A stretch of 64,000 nucleotides of DNA from Spirulina subsalsa PCC 9445 (GCF_000314005.1 NZ_JH980292.1:1-64000), one strand, 5' to 3'; numbered from the stretch's first letter, positions 36,479 through 45,860 are shown. A program made the numbers and translations. The notes: a model not told the origin generated them from the letters alone.

Positions 36479-37563
36479 TTTTCAGCCGGCCCCAAATAGT
36501 CCACCACCTTCTGAGCAATAGTTTCCGTGCCATTCGTGGCTAAAGGGGTTGAACTTTTCGGGGGAATTAACGGTTGGCGGAGAAAGTCCCAAGTCCGTTG
36601 GAAAAACTCATCAGAATCAATAATTTGATGAAAAGCATATTTTTGTAAACCTTCCATTAATAACTGAGACTCCGCAAATCCGGTGCGGGTAATGGTAGCG
36701 ATCGGTGTTCCCACACATAAGGCCTCAGAAAAGGTACTATAACCGGGTTTGGATACCACCCGCCCACACAGGGGCATAAAATCCACCGGACGGTATTGAT
36801 GATCTGTCACCTTAACAATATTGTCCCAATCCGGGGCCTTTTCATCAAAGGTGATAAATTGCCAGTCGGGAAAGTCTTGTAAGTTGGGGTAGGGAATGGC
36901 TTGTAGCCCTAGCCCACCAAAAGAGAGTAGAATAGTGCGATCGCGAGGTTGAACCAAGTGGAAAATCTCGCGAATGGTTTCGGGGGTGTAGCGGGTTTTG
37001 CCTCCCGTGAGGCCGACATCCGTGATGTGACTAAAGGCCGACATAGATTCATGGAACGGGAGACGAAAAAGGCGATCGCATTGACTGTAACAATCCCGCA
37101 TCCAATCCGCAATCTGCTTAAACTCTCCCCCCCAATCCCGATAAATATAATCCCAGCCGAAATTACTCATCATCCAACAAGGCACCCCCGCCATCTTAGC
37201 AATAGGAGCCGCCAAAGGGGGAACATCTGCCAACACCAACCCCACCCGATTAGTACGGATAAAATCCACCTCCCCAGCAATAATCCGGTGTTGGGAGTCC
37301 TGAATTTCCCGCAGTTTCGCTAACGTCGCCTCCCGATCCATGGTCAAACTATCCGACTGAATCACCCCCACATCCAAACCCCGTACACGCTGGATAAAAT
37401 CCCCGTGAATATAGGACGCAAGAAGCCAATGGGGAGCCGTCGTCACCAAAATCAGCAAAATATCCCGATTCAGCCGTTGAATCGCCCCTGCCACAGAAGC
37501 GGCACGCACCGCATGACCAAAACCGTGATTCGTGATTGCAATATAAAGAGTAGGTCGCGTCAT
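36475..37563 (-). CDS. GT-B fold glycosyltransferase-like protein
   Basis: A 362-aa protein with a MurG/UDP-glycosyltransferase-like layout. The N-terminal domain is TLYIAITNHGFGHAVRAASV with a Gly-rich acceptor loop. The C-terminal donor domain has ILLSFGGLGLQAIPYP, FMPLCGRVVSKPGYSTFSEA and LCVGTPIATI. Similar domains occur at the N-terminus of L-arabinokinases. Donor and acceptor are unknown. It starts 20 nt after the small DUF4177-like gene and overlaps the MerR gene by 4 nt. Confidence 0.78.
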   Translation of the reverse strand: MTRPTLYIAITNHGFGHAVRAASVAGAIQRLNRDILLILVTTAPHWLLASYIHGDFIQRVRGLDVGVIQSDSLTMDREATLAKLREIQDSQHRIIAGEVDFIRTNRVGLVLADVPPLAAPIAKMAGVPCWMMSNFGWDYIYRDWGGEFKQIADWMRDCYSQCDRLFRLPFHESMSAFSHITDVGLTGGKTRYTPETIREIFHLVQPRDRTILLSFGGLGLQAIPYPNLQDFPDWQFITFDEKAPDWDNIVKVTDHQYRPVDFMPLCGRVVSKPGYSTFSEALCVGTPIATITRTGFAESQLLMEGLQKYAFHQIIDSDEFFQRTWDFLRQPLIPPKSSTPLATNGTETIAQKVVDYLGPAEK

Positions 37564-37583
37564 TCCAATATGATTTGCTAAGA

Positions 37584-37805
37584 CTATTTAGGCCGCTTAA
37601 AATAAAACACCTGTGAGTTTTTCTCCAACCCGGTTGAGACAGAGACTAACTCCCAACCGTGTTCTCCCAAATAGTTTAAAGTTTGTACGACAGATTTTCC
37701 CTGTAAAACTTTCACTAACTCCTGATCCTCAGCTTCCACCGTAATCCTCAGAGGAGTCAAGGGAAAGATAGTTTCTTGAATGACCAGATATTCCCATTTT
37801 TGCAT
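37584..37805 (-). CDS. DUF4177-like small protein
   Basis: A 73-aa protein starting MQKWEYLVIQETIFPLTPLR. The C-terminal pattern LNYLGEHGWELVSVSTGLEK, then FYFKRPK, is typical of DUF4177-like small soluble proteins of unknown function. The frame is open 21 codons further, but the Met at 37805 matches the family start. It is probably first in the glycosyltransferase operon. Confidence 0.65.
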   Translation of the reverse strand: MQKWEYLVIQETIFPLTPLRITVEAEDQELVKVLQGKSVVQTLNYLGEHGWELVSVSTGLEKNSQVFYFKRPK

Positions 37806-37958
37806 TGGATTTCCGCTCAAAATTGAGTAGCGCAGTTGACCCACACCTGTCCGATCATCAATTATCAACGATTTGCCGCAACCGGATCAATGGTTTTTGC
37901 GGGGTGTCAAAAGCTGCTATAGAATGGGATGCGCAACCCTTACCCTAGCCGCCCTATG

Positions 37959-38801
37959 TCCCTTGCTCTGTTCTGGATTGAAGTACAGAAACTCCTGAAA
38001 CGCCGTCTGTTCCTGATTTTATTGGGTTTAATCTTGGGGCTAGAGTTGCTGCTCTTTTTCGGTGGGGCGTTACTGTTTAATGTCTTAGGAGATCCCCCCC
38101 TGCAAGAGATGCTCAAAGCCAGTTTAACCTTCCCCAGTGGCTTATCCCTTGGTCTTGCCCTTTCTAGCAATTTAGGGGGCTTATTTCTCCTCATCCTAGG
38201 GGCCGACGTGGTGAATTCAGAATATCAATGGCGCACCGTACACCTCTATCTCAGTCAGGGGATTAGTCGGCTCATGCTGGTCAGCATCCGGCTTTTGGCC
38301 TTAATTGTCCCGGCGCTGTTGTTTGTCTTTGCCCCTCTCCTGTTGGCGGTTGTCTCTACGCTGATTTTAACGCCCCTTTTGGGCGGATCTTTTGATCTCG
38401 CCGCGATTCAGTGGGGGAGTTTCTGGGTGAATGTTGCCCGCACCGTCCTTTATTTGGTGCCGTTTAGTACCTTGGCTTTTATGCTAGGGGTTCTGACTCG
38501 TTCTATGGCGGTGACGATTATTCTCTGCTTGCTCTATGTGTTTATCACAGAACCTGTCCTTAAGAGTATGGGGGATTTTTTCGGTCAGAATTTAGGAGCC
38601 ATTACCCCCTATTTACCCTTTCAGTTAACCAATGCGCTGTTAAGCCAAGGGGGAGAAGGTGTCACGATGGCTCCTGATGGGAGTATTATCCCAGTGATGG
38701 CACTCGATCCCAATATTGCAGGCTTTGGGGTGTTGGTCTGGATTGGGGTTTTTTGGCTGATCTCCCTTGTGGTGTTGCTGCGGCAGGATTTAACGACTTA
38801 A
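37959..38801 (+). CDS. ABC-2 type transporter permease
   Basis: A ~280-aa membrane protein with six predicted helices (for example RLFLILLGLILGLELLLFFG, LMLVSIRLLALIVPALLFVF and VLVWIGVFWLISLVVLL). The first soluble segment FWIEVQKLLKRR and SEYQWRTVHLYLSQGISR are typical of ABC-2 permeases. No ATP-binding gene is adjacent, so the partner is elsewhere. The start at 37959 (MSLALFW) is preferred over 37929. Divergent from the DUF4177-like gene. Confidence 0.82.
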   Translation, partial: SLALFWIEVQKLLKRRLFLILLGLILGLELLLFFGGALLFNVLGDPPLQEMLKASLTFPSGLSLGLALSSNLGGLFLLILGADVVNSEYQWRTVHLYLSQGISRLMLVSIRLLALIVPALLFVFAPLLLAVVSTLILTPLLGGSFDLAAIQWGSFWVNVARTVLYLVPFSTLAFMLGVLTRSMAVTIILCLLYVFITEPVLKSMGDFFGQNLGAITPYLPFQLTNALLSQGGEGVTMAPDGSIIPVMALDPNIAGFGVLVWIGVFWLISLVVLLRQDLTT

Positions 38802-38948
38802 CCAACATTCTAGGGATAATTCTAAGCTGCTTGTCATTTAAACGACATTGCTAGAAACCGTGAAAACCGCTTTCTGTTAAAGTCTTGGTCATGGAGAACA
38901 TCTCTTTTAAATGCTGAACAGCTTAGGAAATATCTAATCATTCACAGC

Positions 38949-39239
38949 TTAATATCGTTGGTCAATGGGTATTGCTCTAACTTGAACAATATATTCAATC
39001 AGTTGTTTCGCCTTTTCCTGAAACACAACAGAATCCAGTTCACTCAGTTGCCAAAACTCTAAATAGTGTTGAGGATCTTCTTGAAGTTGTGCTAAAAAAT
39101 CCTCAATTCCAAACAAGTAGGCATCTTCATCTGAGAACTGGATGGCTAGCGCACATAGATTGAGACGCAATTGCGGTGTGATGTCTCCCGCCCTTTCGAT
39201 GATTACATGGGCTTTTTCCGTCAAATCGTTTGTGTCCAT
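38949..39239 (-). CDS. small acidic hypothetical protein
   Basis: A 96-aa protein of no family I know. It is helical and acidic (LAIQFSDEDAYLFGIEDFLA), with no membrane or metal motif. It ends IPIDQRY. A MITE-like terminal motif (GGGTCTGCTGAAT near 39267) lies just upstream. It is probably a real gene because it has a clean frame, but evidence is limited. Confidence 0.5.
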   Translation of the reverse strand: MDTNDLTEKAHVIIERAGDITPQLRLNLCALAIQFSDEDAYLFGIEDFLAQLQEDPQHYLEFWQLSELDSVVFQEKAKQLIEYIVQVRAIPIDQRY

Positions 39240-39295
39240 TCTTTCAATTTACTATTTCACTAGCTGGGGTCTGCTGAATGTTGTTCTAACCGTTT

Positions 39296-39895
39296 CTAAC
39301 TGTGAATTCTCGGTTCTGGGTGTAGGGTGGCTAGAATTTGGCTTTCTGCCTCCGCTAACTCTTCTAAACGAGCCATCACGACGGGGCGTTCAAAGTAATG
39401 ATCGGCTAAAACCCAGTAAATGCCATAATGACGGGCTTCGGAAGCCATGAGGCCGTGATAAAAACGCGCCAGTTCAGGATCGGGACAATGTTGGGCGAGG
39501 AGTCCTAAACGCTCGTGAGAACGGGCTTCAATGAGGCTAGAGAGCAGGAGAAGGTCTAAACAGCGTTGGGGTTCATTATGTCGCGCTAGGGCTTTGAGGG
39601 CGGCACCGTAGGGGGGAGCGTTAAGGGGGGCTAGGGGGATGCCTCGCCGATCTAACCATTGATTGACCAGTTCAAAGTGTTCTAGTTCTTCTTGGGCGAT
39701 CGCGGTCAGTTGACGAACTAACTTAGCATAGGAGGGATAGCGGAACATTAAATTTAAGGCCGCAGAGGCCGCTTTCCGCTCACAGTGGGAATGATCGAGG
39801 AGAATGATATCTAAATTCGCGATCGCCTGTTCAATCCATGCCTCTTGGGTAGGCCGTTGCAGGATCTTTATTTTCGGCACACCTGTTTCTAACAT
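39296..39895 (-). CDS. miaE: tRNA-(ms2io6A)-hydroxylase-like protein
   Basis: A 199-aa ferritin-like diiron protein that hydroxylates the isopentenyl group of ms2i6A at tRNA position 37. Iron ligands are visible in LLDHSHCERKAAS, TAIAQEELEHFELVNQWL, SSLIEARSHERLGLL and LMASEARHYGIYW (ExxH pairs). Length matches the family. Cyanobacterial MiaE is annotated on this pattern. Confidence 0.92.
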   Translation of the reverse strand: MLETGVPKIKILQRPTQEAWIEQAIANLDIILLDHSHCERKAASAALNLMFRYPSYAKLVRQLTAIAQEELEHFELVNQWLDRRGIPLAPLNAPPYGAALKALARHNEPQRCLDLLLLSSLIEARSHERLGLLAQHCPDPELARFYHGLMASEARHYGIYWVLADHYFERPVVMARLEELAEAESQILATLHPEPRIHS

Positions 39896-40521
39896 ATAGC
39901 AATTATTACTGATCAGTTCTCAGTCCTTGATTCTCAATACTCTAAACCCGACCTTGACAGGAGGACAAAGTGCTTGACGGGTCAACCCTACCCTATACCT
40001 GTTATTCTCCCAAAAATTCCGGATTCCCAGAACCCAAAAACAAGTTAGATTAGAGAAATACAGTTAAAATTAACCCAAAACACGACCGGAAAATTACGGA
40101 GCGGGTTTGTTGTTAAAACTAATCTGCATCACGAAAGTGGGCTACCGGGTGATCCGGTTTCAACTTTGCTCAGTTGACCTCCCTCATGGTTGACCTCCCT
40201 CATGGTTGACCTCCCTCATGGTTGACCTCATTGAGACGAACACCCATTAAACAAATTCGCGAAAACTCAAAGAGGGAATTAAAGGGTAGAGTGCAGATTC
40301 TCCGAGATCATCTAAGTTGCTCTCCCAGTTTACAAAGCGAATACTGTCGGGCGGACAGAAATTCAAGCCCTCGGACAGACTACCCACTGTCTATTAGGTG
40401 AAAGCCTCCTAGATAAGGTAACTGGATGAACAGGGAATCCCTCGCTTTTAGTGATGGGAGCGTCAATCGTTAATTCTACTTGTCATTGTCCACTTGCCAA
40501 CGGTTTTACAGAAGATTAATT
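39896..40521. other. gap with 16-bp tandem repeat and possible transposon right end
   Basis: A ~625-nt gap before the phosphatase gene. It contains GTTGACCTCCCTCATG repeated three times plus a partial copy (40173-40229). From about 40330 to 40475 there is structured sequence ending GAATCCCTCGC...GGGAGCGTCAA, which resembles IS200/IS605 right ends (GGGAGTGTCAA type) but has no tnpB attached. No protein gene is seen. Confidence 0.5.
40173..40229. repeat. 16-bp tandem repeat, 3.5 copies
   Basis: Unit GTTGACCTCCCTCATG at 40173, 40189 and 40205, with a partial copy from 40221. Copies are perfect. The phosphatase start is ~290 nt downstream. Confidence 0.9.
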
Positions 40522-41265
40522 ATGCCACGTCGAATTTTTATTGGGGATGTTCATGGTCATTTCGATGCGTTGATGATGTTGTTTGAGGCGATCGCACCAG
40601 GAGAGAGGGATCAAGTCTATTTTGTCGGAGACTTAGTGGATCGCGGCCCCAAAAGCGCTCAAGTGGTTGACTTTGTGATGAATAGCCCCCATCAATCCAT
40701 CCTAGGCAATCATGAACTGATGTTACTCGAAGCCGTCACCAATAGTCGAGCGCCTGAACATTTTCGCCAAGCGTGGCTATACAGTGGGGGACATTCCACC
40801 ATCCAAAGTTATGGCAATAATGGCATCCCTTGGACTCATTTGGAGTGGATGCAAAGCTTACCCACTCATTTAGACCTGGGCGATATTTGGTTAGTCCATG
40901 CGGGAGTGGATCCGAAACTGCCCATCGAAAAACACACCTCGGAACAATTTTGCTGGATTCGTGAAGATTTCCACGGCATGGTTGAACCCTATTTTCCCGA
41001 TAAATTAATCATTAGCGGTCATACCATTACTTTTACTATTCCCGGTGTGATGCCCGGTCGTTTAGCCCAAGGAGAAGGCTGGTTAGATATTGATACCGGG
41101 GCTTATCACCGTCAAAGTGGTTGGTTAACGGCTGTGGATATGACCGAGCGTAAAGTGTATCAGGTAAATACCAGACAGAAACGCCTCCGCATTTCCACTT
41201 TAGATGAACTCATTACTAATGTAAATCCGCAAAGGATTGCATCACGGCGAATGATGATGTCTTGA
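40522..41265 (+). CDS. metallophosphoesterase (PPP-type phosphatase)
   Basis: A ~247-aa protein of the bacterial PPP phosphatase family. Metal ligands are in RIFIGDVHGHFDALM (GDxHG), YFVGDLVDRGPKS (GDxxDRG), SILGNHELMLLEA (GNHE) and the late His in ISGHTITF and DTGAYH. It could be a protein phosphatase or a dinucleotide (ApaH-like) hydrolase. The start at 40522 (MPRRIF) is preferred. It ends 19 nt before the EF-G gene, so the two may be co-transcribed. Confidence 0.9.
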   Translation: MPRRIFIGDVHGHFDALMMLFEAIAPGERDQVYFVGDLVDRGPKSAQVVDFVMNSPHQSILGNHELMLLEAVTNSRAPEHFRQAWLYSGGHSTIQSYGNNGIPWTHLEWMQSLPTHLDLGDIWLVHAGVDPKLPIEKHTSEQFCWIREDFHGMVEPYFPDKLIISGHTITFTIPGVMPGRLAQGEGWLDIDTGAYHRQSGWLTAVDMTERKVYQVNTRQKRLRISTLDELITNVNPQRIASRRMMMS

Positions 41266-41284
41266 TTCTGAACTATTACTCATC

Positions 41285-43324
41285 ATGTTTCCTCTGAATA
41301 AAATTCGCAATATTGGGATTTCTGCTCATATTGACTCGGGAAAAACAACCATTAGTGAGCGGATTCTCTTCTATACAGGCAAAATCCATAAAATGGGGGA
41401 GGTGAAAGGACACGGCGATACGTCGGCCACCATGGACTATATGCCCCTAGAAATTAGTAAGGGAATTACAATTAATTCCGCCGCCACCAGTTGCTTCTGG
41501 CAAGACCATCAAATTAATTTAATTGATACTCCCGGTCATGTGGATTTTACCATTGAAGTTGAACGCGCTTTGCGGGTTCTCGATGGGGGGATTATGGTAC
41601 TTTGTGGGGTGGCTGGGGTGCAGTCCCAATCCATTACAGTGGATCGGCAAATGAAACGCTATAACGTCCCTCGAATTGCTTTTATTAATAAAATGGATCG
41701 GGTGGGGTCGAATGTTTTTCGGGTGGTACAAGCCCTGATTGATAAATTACATTTAAATGCTTTTTTATTACAATATCCCATCGGTTCTGAACGGGACTTT
41801 CAGGGGGTAATTGATTTAATTGAAATGCAAGCCCATTATTATGGGGGAGAGCATGGGGAGGACTGGCAAAAAGAGCCAATTCCTGAACATTTAAAAGAAT
41901 TAGCTCAAGAGGCGCGGGATAATTTATTAGATCGTCTTTCGTTTTATTCGGAAACCATGACGGAGTGTTTATTAAATGAACAACCGATTCCTTGTGAGTT
42001 AATTTGGGACACTTTACGTCAGGCCACTTTAGGGCAAGAGATTGTTCCGGTTTTGTGTGGATCGGCTTATAAAAATAAGGGGGTGCAGAATTTATTAGAG
42101 GCCGTGAATCGTTATCTGCCGTCACCTTGCGATCGCGCCTCCATCACCGCCACCGACGTAGAAACCGAACAAAAGCGGGAGATTCCCCCGGATTCAGATT
42201 CCCCCCTCGTCGCCCACGTCTTCAAACTCACCGATGACGAATATGGACAACTCACCTATATCCGTCTTTACTCCGGCACCATCCACAAAGGCAAAGGCTA
42301 CCTCAACAGTCGCACTCAGCGCCATGTCCGAGTGAGTCGTATTGTGCGCCTCCACGCCGACGAACGCCAAGATATTGAATCAGCCAGCGCGGGGGATATA
42401 GTGGCTTTATTGGGCGTAAATTGCGCCTCTGGGGACACTTTATGCGGGGAGGGGATTAATGTATCCCTCGAAGGAATGTATATCCCGGATCCCGTGATTA
42501 CCCTGGCCATCACCCCCCACTCCCAAGACGATGCAGCGCGCTTAGAAAAAGCCCTCCAGCGCTTTAGTCATGAAGATCCCACCTTTAAAGTCAATCAAGA
42601 TCCAGAATCGGGCAAAACTTTAATTTCGGGGATGGGAGAACTCCACCTTGACATTTATCTGGAACGGATGGAACAAGAATATAACGCCAAGGTCTATATC
42701 GGAAAACCAGCCGTTGCTTACCGAGAAACCATTACCCAAGGGTCTAATTTTGATTACACCCTCAAAAAACAAACCGGGGGATCGGGACAATATGCCCAGG
42801 TGATTGGTCGTTTAGAACCTTGTTCAGAAACGTTTTTATTTGAAAATCAGGTGCGGGGCGGAGAAATTCCGAAACCCTTTATCCTGGCCTGTGAAAAAGG
42901 GTTTAAAGATGCCATGAGTACGGGATTTATTCAAGGCTATCCTGTGACCGGAGTTAAGGTCATTTTACAGGGCGGATCGATTCATCCGGTAGACTCTAGT
43001 GAAAATGCCTTTCGCTTTGCCGCCCGACAGGGATTTGAGGAGGCCTTTCGGGCGGCCCATCCCCAGGTTTTAGAACCGATCATGAGGGTGGAAATTGAAA
43101 CGCCAAGTCAGTTTTTAGGGCGGATTCAAGGTGACTTAATGGCGCGTCGCGGTGTATTATTAGGATCAGAGGTGATAGAAGACTATACCGTGATCTGGGC
43201 GGACGTGCCGTTAGTGGAGATGTTTGGTTACTCTACAGACCTGCGTTCTTTGTCCCAGGGCATGGCAGCGTTTGCAATGGAGCTATCTGGCTATCAACCG
43301 ATCCCCCCAGTGGTCGGTGTGTAG
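41285..43324 (+). CDS. fusA: elongation factor G, second paralogue type
   Basis: A 679-aa translational GTPase with a full G domain: AHIDSGKTTISE (G1), KGITINSAAT (G2), LIDTPGHVDF (G3), FINKMDRVG (G4) and CGSAYKN (G5). Domains II-V follow to PPVVGV. The main cyanobacterial fusA sits in the str operon with rpsL, rpsG and tuf. None of these is near, so this is probably an extra EF-G. DSGKTT in place of the usual DAGKTT and the G2 Lys also occur in mitochondrial-type EF-G1. Role relative to the main copy is unknown. Confidence 0.92.
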   Translation: MFPLNKIRNIGISAHIDSGKTTISERILFYTGKIHKMGEVKGHGDTSATMDYMPLEISKGITINSAATSCFWQDHQINLIDTPGHVDFTIEVERALRVLDGGIMVLCGVAGVQSQSITVDRQMKRYNVPRIAFINKMDRVGSNVFRVVQALIDKLHLNAFLLQYPIGSERDFQGVIDLIEMQAHYYGGEHGEDWQKEPIPEHLKELAQEARDNLLDRLSFYSETMTECLLNEQPIPCELIWDTLRQATLGQEIVPVLCGSAYKNKGVQNLLEAVNRYLPSPCDRASITATDVETEQKREIPPDSDSPLVAHVFKLTDDEYGQLTYIRLYSGTIHKGKGYLNSRTQRHVRVSRIVRLHADERQDIESASAGDIVALLGVNCASGDTLCGEGINVSLEGMYIPDPVITLAITPHSQDDAARLEKALQRFSHEDPTFKVNQDPESGKTLISGMGELHLDIYLERMEQEYNAKVYIGKPAVAYRETITQGSNFDYTLKKQTGGSGQYAQVIGRLEPCSETFLFENQVRGGEIPKPFILACEKGFKDAMSTGFIQGYPVTGVKVILQGGSIHPVDSSENAFRFAARQGFEEAFRAAHPQVLEPIMRVEIETPSQFLGRIQGDLMARRGVLLGSEVIEDYTVIWADVPLVEMFGYSTDLRSLSQGMAAFAMELSGYQPIPPVVGV

Positions 43325-43523
43325 TGTTTTATTTTTGTGTGAATGAAGCGTGGGGGTACGTCGCAAGACGTACCCTTTTTTTGGGAAACCACAAACTTTG
43401 CAGTTTCTCGCTCCCCATCGAAAGCCCTATTAACAGTGCTTAGATGGATATTCAGCAGACCCTAAATAACCGGCTTGAGCAAGTCACCTCAAAGAGCCAA
43501 GAGGGTCTTTAGGCTGGGGACTG
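43325..43523. other. gap with single MITE end
   Basis: About 200 nt between convergent genes. A GTACGTCGCAAGACGTACCC hairpin followed by TTTTTTT (43355-43382) is a good terminator for EF-G. TATTCAGCAGACCCTAA (near 43449-43465) is one copy of the MITE terminal motif. Confidence 0.7.
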
Positions 43524-44837
43524 TCAACAAACAAGATCCCATAACCAATAGGGGGAGGTGAACAGGAGTAATAGGGAAAGATACATTCCCCAGAACAACA
43601 TAGCGGGGAAAGCGCGATCGCGTCGGGCAATCAAGAGGGTGGTACTCCCCCAAGTAATACCCAAGGATCCCAGAATTAAGATCCCAATGGGGAACATTGG
43701 AAACAACACACTCACAGCTAAACTCGCCATCATCGCCAAGAGTCCCAAAGTGGCCAAAATGCCCACCCATAACACAGGATAGGGGCGATAGGTGGGGAAA
43801 TGGCAGATTTCCGCTAGTGCTAATCCGGCAGCTAACGCCCAAACTGGACACAAGGGGACAATCGACACGGGAACAAAAACCGCTAGCAGAATCAGTCCTA
43901 ATCCATAGACTCCCGTCCAGACCCAAATTAAGCGACTCCAGCCCCAAGTGAGGTTTTTCCCACAGAGTTGATAGCCATATCCGACCATGAGTAAACCGGG
44001 CAGACTCCAAAGTAAGAGTTCTAACAGTAATGTAACCGGAAAACCAAAGCGGGAGGGGGGCAGGGGCGTTAAGAGGGGGGCTAACATTAAACCTGTTAAC
44101 CAGGGCATCTCATGAACTAAACTTTGTAGAATCGACCAGAGAATCACTGGGGTAATCCCCAACAATAGCCCAAACCAAAGGGGCAAGCGACGCAATAAAC
44201 GGGGGGTATCCCACTGTAAAAAGATGAACACCACCGCCCCCATTAAAAGCGCGCCCGCCCCTTGTACTAAGGCCAGCAAACCCAATCCTAGACCGATTCC
44301 CAGAGTCCATCGCCAATCTCGGCGCGATCGCAACAAACAAAACACAATCAGCAACTCTAGGCACAGTGTCACTCCATCCCCCATAGCCAAACGACTGTAG
44401 CGCGCCACGGGAAATAGGGTTAAATAACTAAACGCCGCGAAAATTGCCGCCGTGCGATTGGGCAGAATTTCCCGTCCTACCCCATAGAGTAGAGGAACTG
44501 ACAAAGCCCCTGCCAGCGCCCCCGGCAAGCGAACCATCCAGATATTCACCCCACCCCACTTATAGGCTAAGGCAATTAGCCCAGCTAACAGGGGAAAATG
44601 TTCTACATAAGGACGACCTTCCAAGGTGGGAAAAAACCAATTTCTCCCCATGATCTCCCGGGCAGCTTCCGCCAGCATCGTCTCTTGACCTGCCTGTAGG
44701 GGCAATTCCGCCAGATTTACCGTAAACAGCAGCAGCGCGGCCACCAAAAAACCCAACCACCAAAACCGTTCTTGCCACACTTCTGGCTGAGGCAAGCGCT
44801 GCCGATAACCTCCCCAGGGAAATGTTTGATATTTCAT
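43524..44837 (-). CDS. glycosyltransferase family 39-like membrane protein
   Basis: A 437-aa membrane protein with about ten or more helices, of the GT39/ArnT type that moves sugars from lipid carriers. The first periplasmic loop carries the family pattern LPLQAGQETMLAEAAREIMG and WFFPTLEGRPYVEHFPLLAG, with the ArnT Asp replaced by Gln/Glu. HFPLLAGLIALAYKWGGVNI and RLPGALAGALSVPLLYGVGR follow. The substrate is unknown. Confidence 0.82.
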   Translation of the reverse strand: MKYQTFPWGGYRQRLPQPEVWQERFWWLGFLVAALLLFTVNLAELPLQAGQETMLAEAAREIMGRNWFFPTLEGRPYVEHFPLLAGLIALAYKWGGVNIWMVRLPGALAGALSVPLLYGVGREILPNRTAAIFAAFSYLTLFPVARYSRLAMGDGVTLCLELLIVFCLLRSRRDWRWTLGIGLGLGLLALVQGAGALLMGAVVFIFLQWDTPRLLRRLPLWFGLLLGITPVILWSILQSLVHEMPWLTGLMLAPLLTPLPPSRFGFPVTLLLELLLWSLPGLLMVGYGYQLCGKNLTWGWSRLIWVWTGVYGLGLILLAVFVPVSIVPLCPVWALAAGLALAEICHFPTYRPYPVLWVGILATLGLLAMMASLAVSVLFPMFPIGILILGSLGITWGSTTLLIARRDRAFPAMLFWGMYLSLLLLFTSPYWLWDLVC

Positions 44838-45181
44838 CCATTCAACGGGGCTAAACCCCTATTTTGCTAGCCTAGGGTTCATTATAATCAGAATCGTTCA
44901 GCCTTGAGGGCAGGGATACCCCCCCTAATCTTGACAAGTTAAGACCCACTCATTAGAAGTCAAGAGAACGGGGAACAGGGGGGTCGGGAAAATCCGGTTG
45001 TGTCCACAATGGAAGACCCTATAAATAGTCTTGTTCAATTTGTGGAACGCTATATATGGGACTTGACACAACGCATATAAGCCTAACTTGTTAAGGTTGC
45101 CCCCCTACAATCCTAACTTGCGCCACAAAAAAGGGGGATTAGATGGCTCTAATTCCCCTCTCCTGTAAGTTTGATCCTAAA
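44838..45181. repeat. gap with dispersed GGCAACCTTAACAAGTTAG element
   Basis: A ~344-nt gap with heptamer-type sequence (44965-44992) followed by an inverted, shorter copy (44995-45102) of the element at 29114-29270. The shared ends are CGGTTGTGTCC and ACTTGTTAAGGTTGCC. No gene is seen. Confidence 0.65.
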
Positions 45182-45451
45182 TTAACTAACCGCTTCTTCT
45201 ACGGGATAGACACTAATTTTTTTCTTGGACTTGGTTTTATATTCAAACTTCACCACACCATCCACCAAAGCAAACAGGGTGTCATCTCCACCGCGTCCCA
45301 CATTTTGTCCAGGGTGAAATTTGGTTCCCCGTTGGCGAACGAGAATGTTTCCGGCGCGAACGACTTGGCCACCGTAACGCTTCACACCTAAGCGCTTAGA
45401 ATTAGAGTCGCGGCCGTTCCTTGTACTTCCTGTTCCTTTCTTATGAGCCAT
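45182..45451 (-). CDS. rpmA: 50S ribosomal protein L27
   Basis: An 89-aa ribosomal protein near the peptidyl-transferase centre. It begins [20 protein letters not shown] and has [20 protein letters not shown] and [20 protein letters not shown]. Complete. It lies 31 nt after rplU, the standard L21-L27 order. Confidence 0.98.
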   Translation of the reverse strand: MAHKKGTGSTRNGRDSNSKRLGVKRYGGQVVRAGNILVRQRGTKFHPGQNVGRGGDDTLFALVDGVVKFEYKTKSKKKISVYPVEEAVS

Positions 45452-45482
45452 TGTTGTTCCTTCCTGTTTCCTTCAGAGTGGT

Positions 45483-45860
45483 CTATTCTTCTTCGGTAGT
45501 CACTGTTTCAGAGGGGGGGGTATCCGCAACGGCGATCGCAGACCCATTGAGATTAATCGAATTCACCATAAAACGGGTCAATTCTTGGCGGTGTCCGCGT
45601 TTTTTGCGGGTTTTCTTCTTCGGTCGCATTTTGTACACAATCACCTTACGACCCCGGAAATTGCGAACTACCGTCCCTTCCACCGTCGCCCCTTCCACAA
45701 AAGGCTGACCGATTTGAACCTCCCCGTCATTGTTCACCAACAACACTTTATCTAAAGTGTGGGGACTGTCCCCTTCCACTGGGAGTAATTCAATATCATA
45801 AAAGCGACCGGGTTCCATGCGCAATTGCTTGCCACCCGTCTCTACAATCGCATAAGCCAT
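45483..45860 (-). CDS. rplU: 50S ribosomal protein L21
   Basis: A 125-aa protein beginning MAYAIVETGGKQLRMEPGRF, with VKGTVV-like TVEGTVVRNFRGRKVIVYKM and RPKKKTRKKRGHRQELTRFM. It carries a short acidic C-terminal extension (~100-125) beyond the core. It is first in the L21-L27 operon; 112 nt separate it from the TolB-like gene. Confidence 0.98.
   Translation of the reverse strand: MAYAIVETGGKQLRMEPGRFYDIELLPVEGDSPHTLDKVLLVNNDGEVQIGQPFVEGATVEGTVVRNFRGRKVIVYKMRPKKKTRKKRGHRQELTRFMVNSINLNGSAIAVADTPPSETVTTEEE

Noticed and set aside
40173-40229. CRISPR array
   Set aside because: 16-bp units are contiguous with no spacers.
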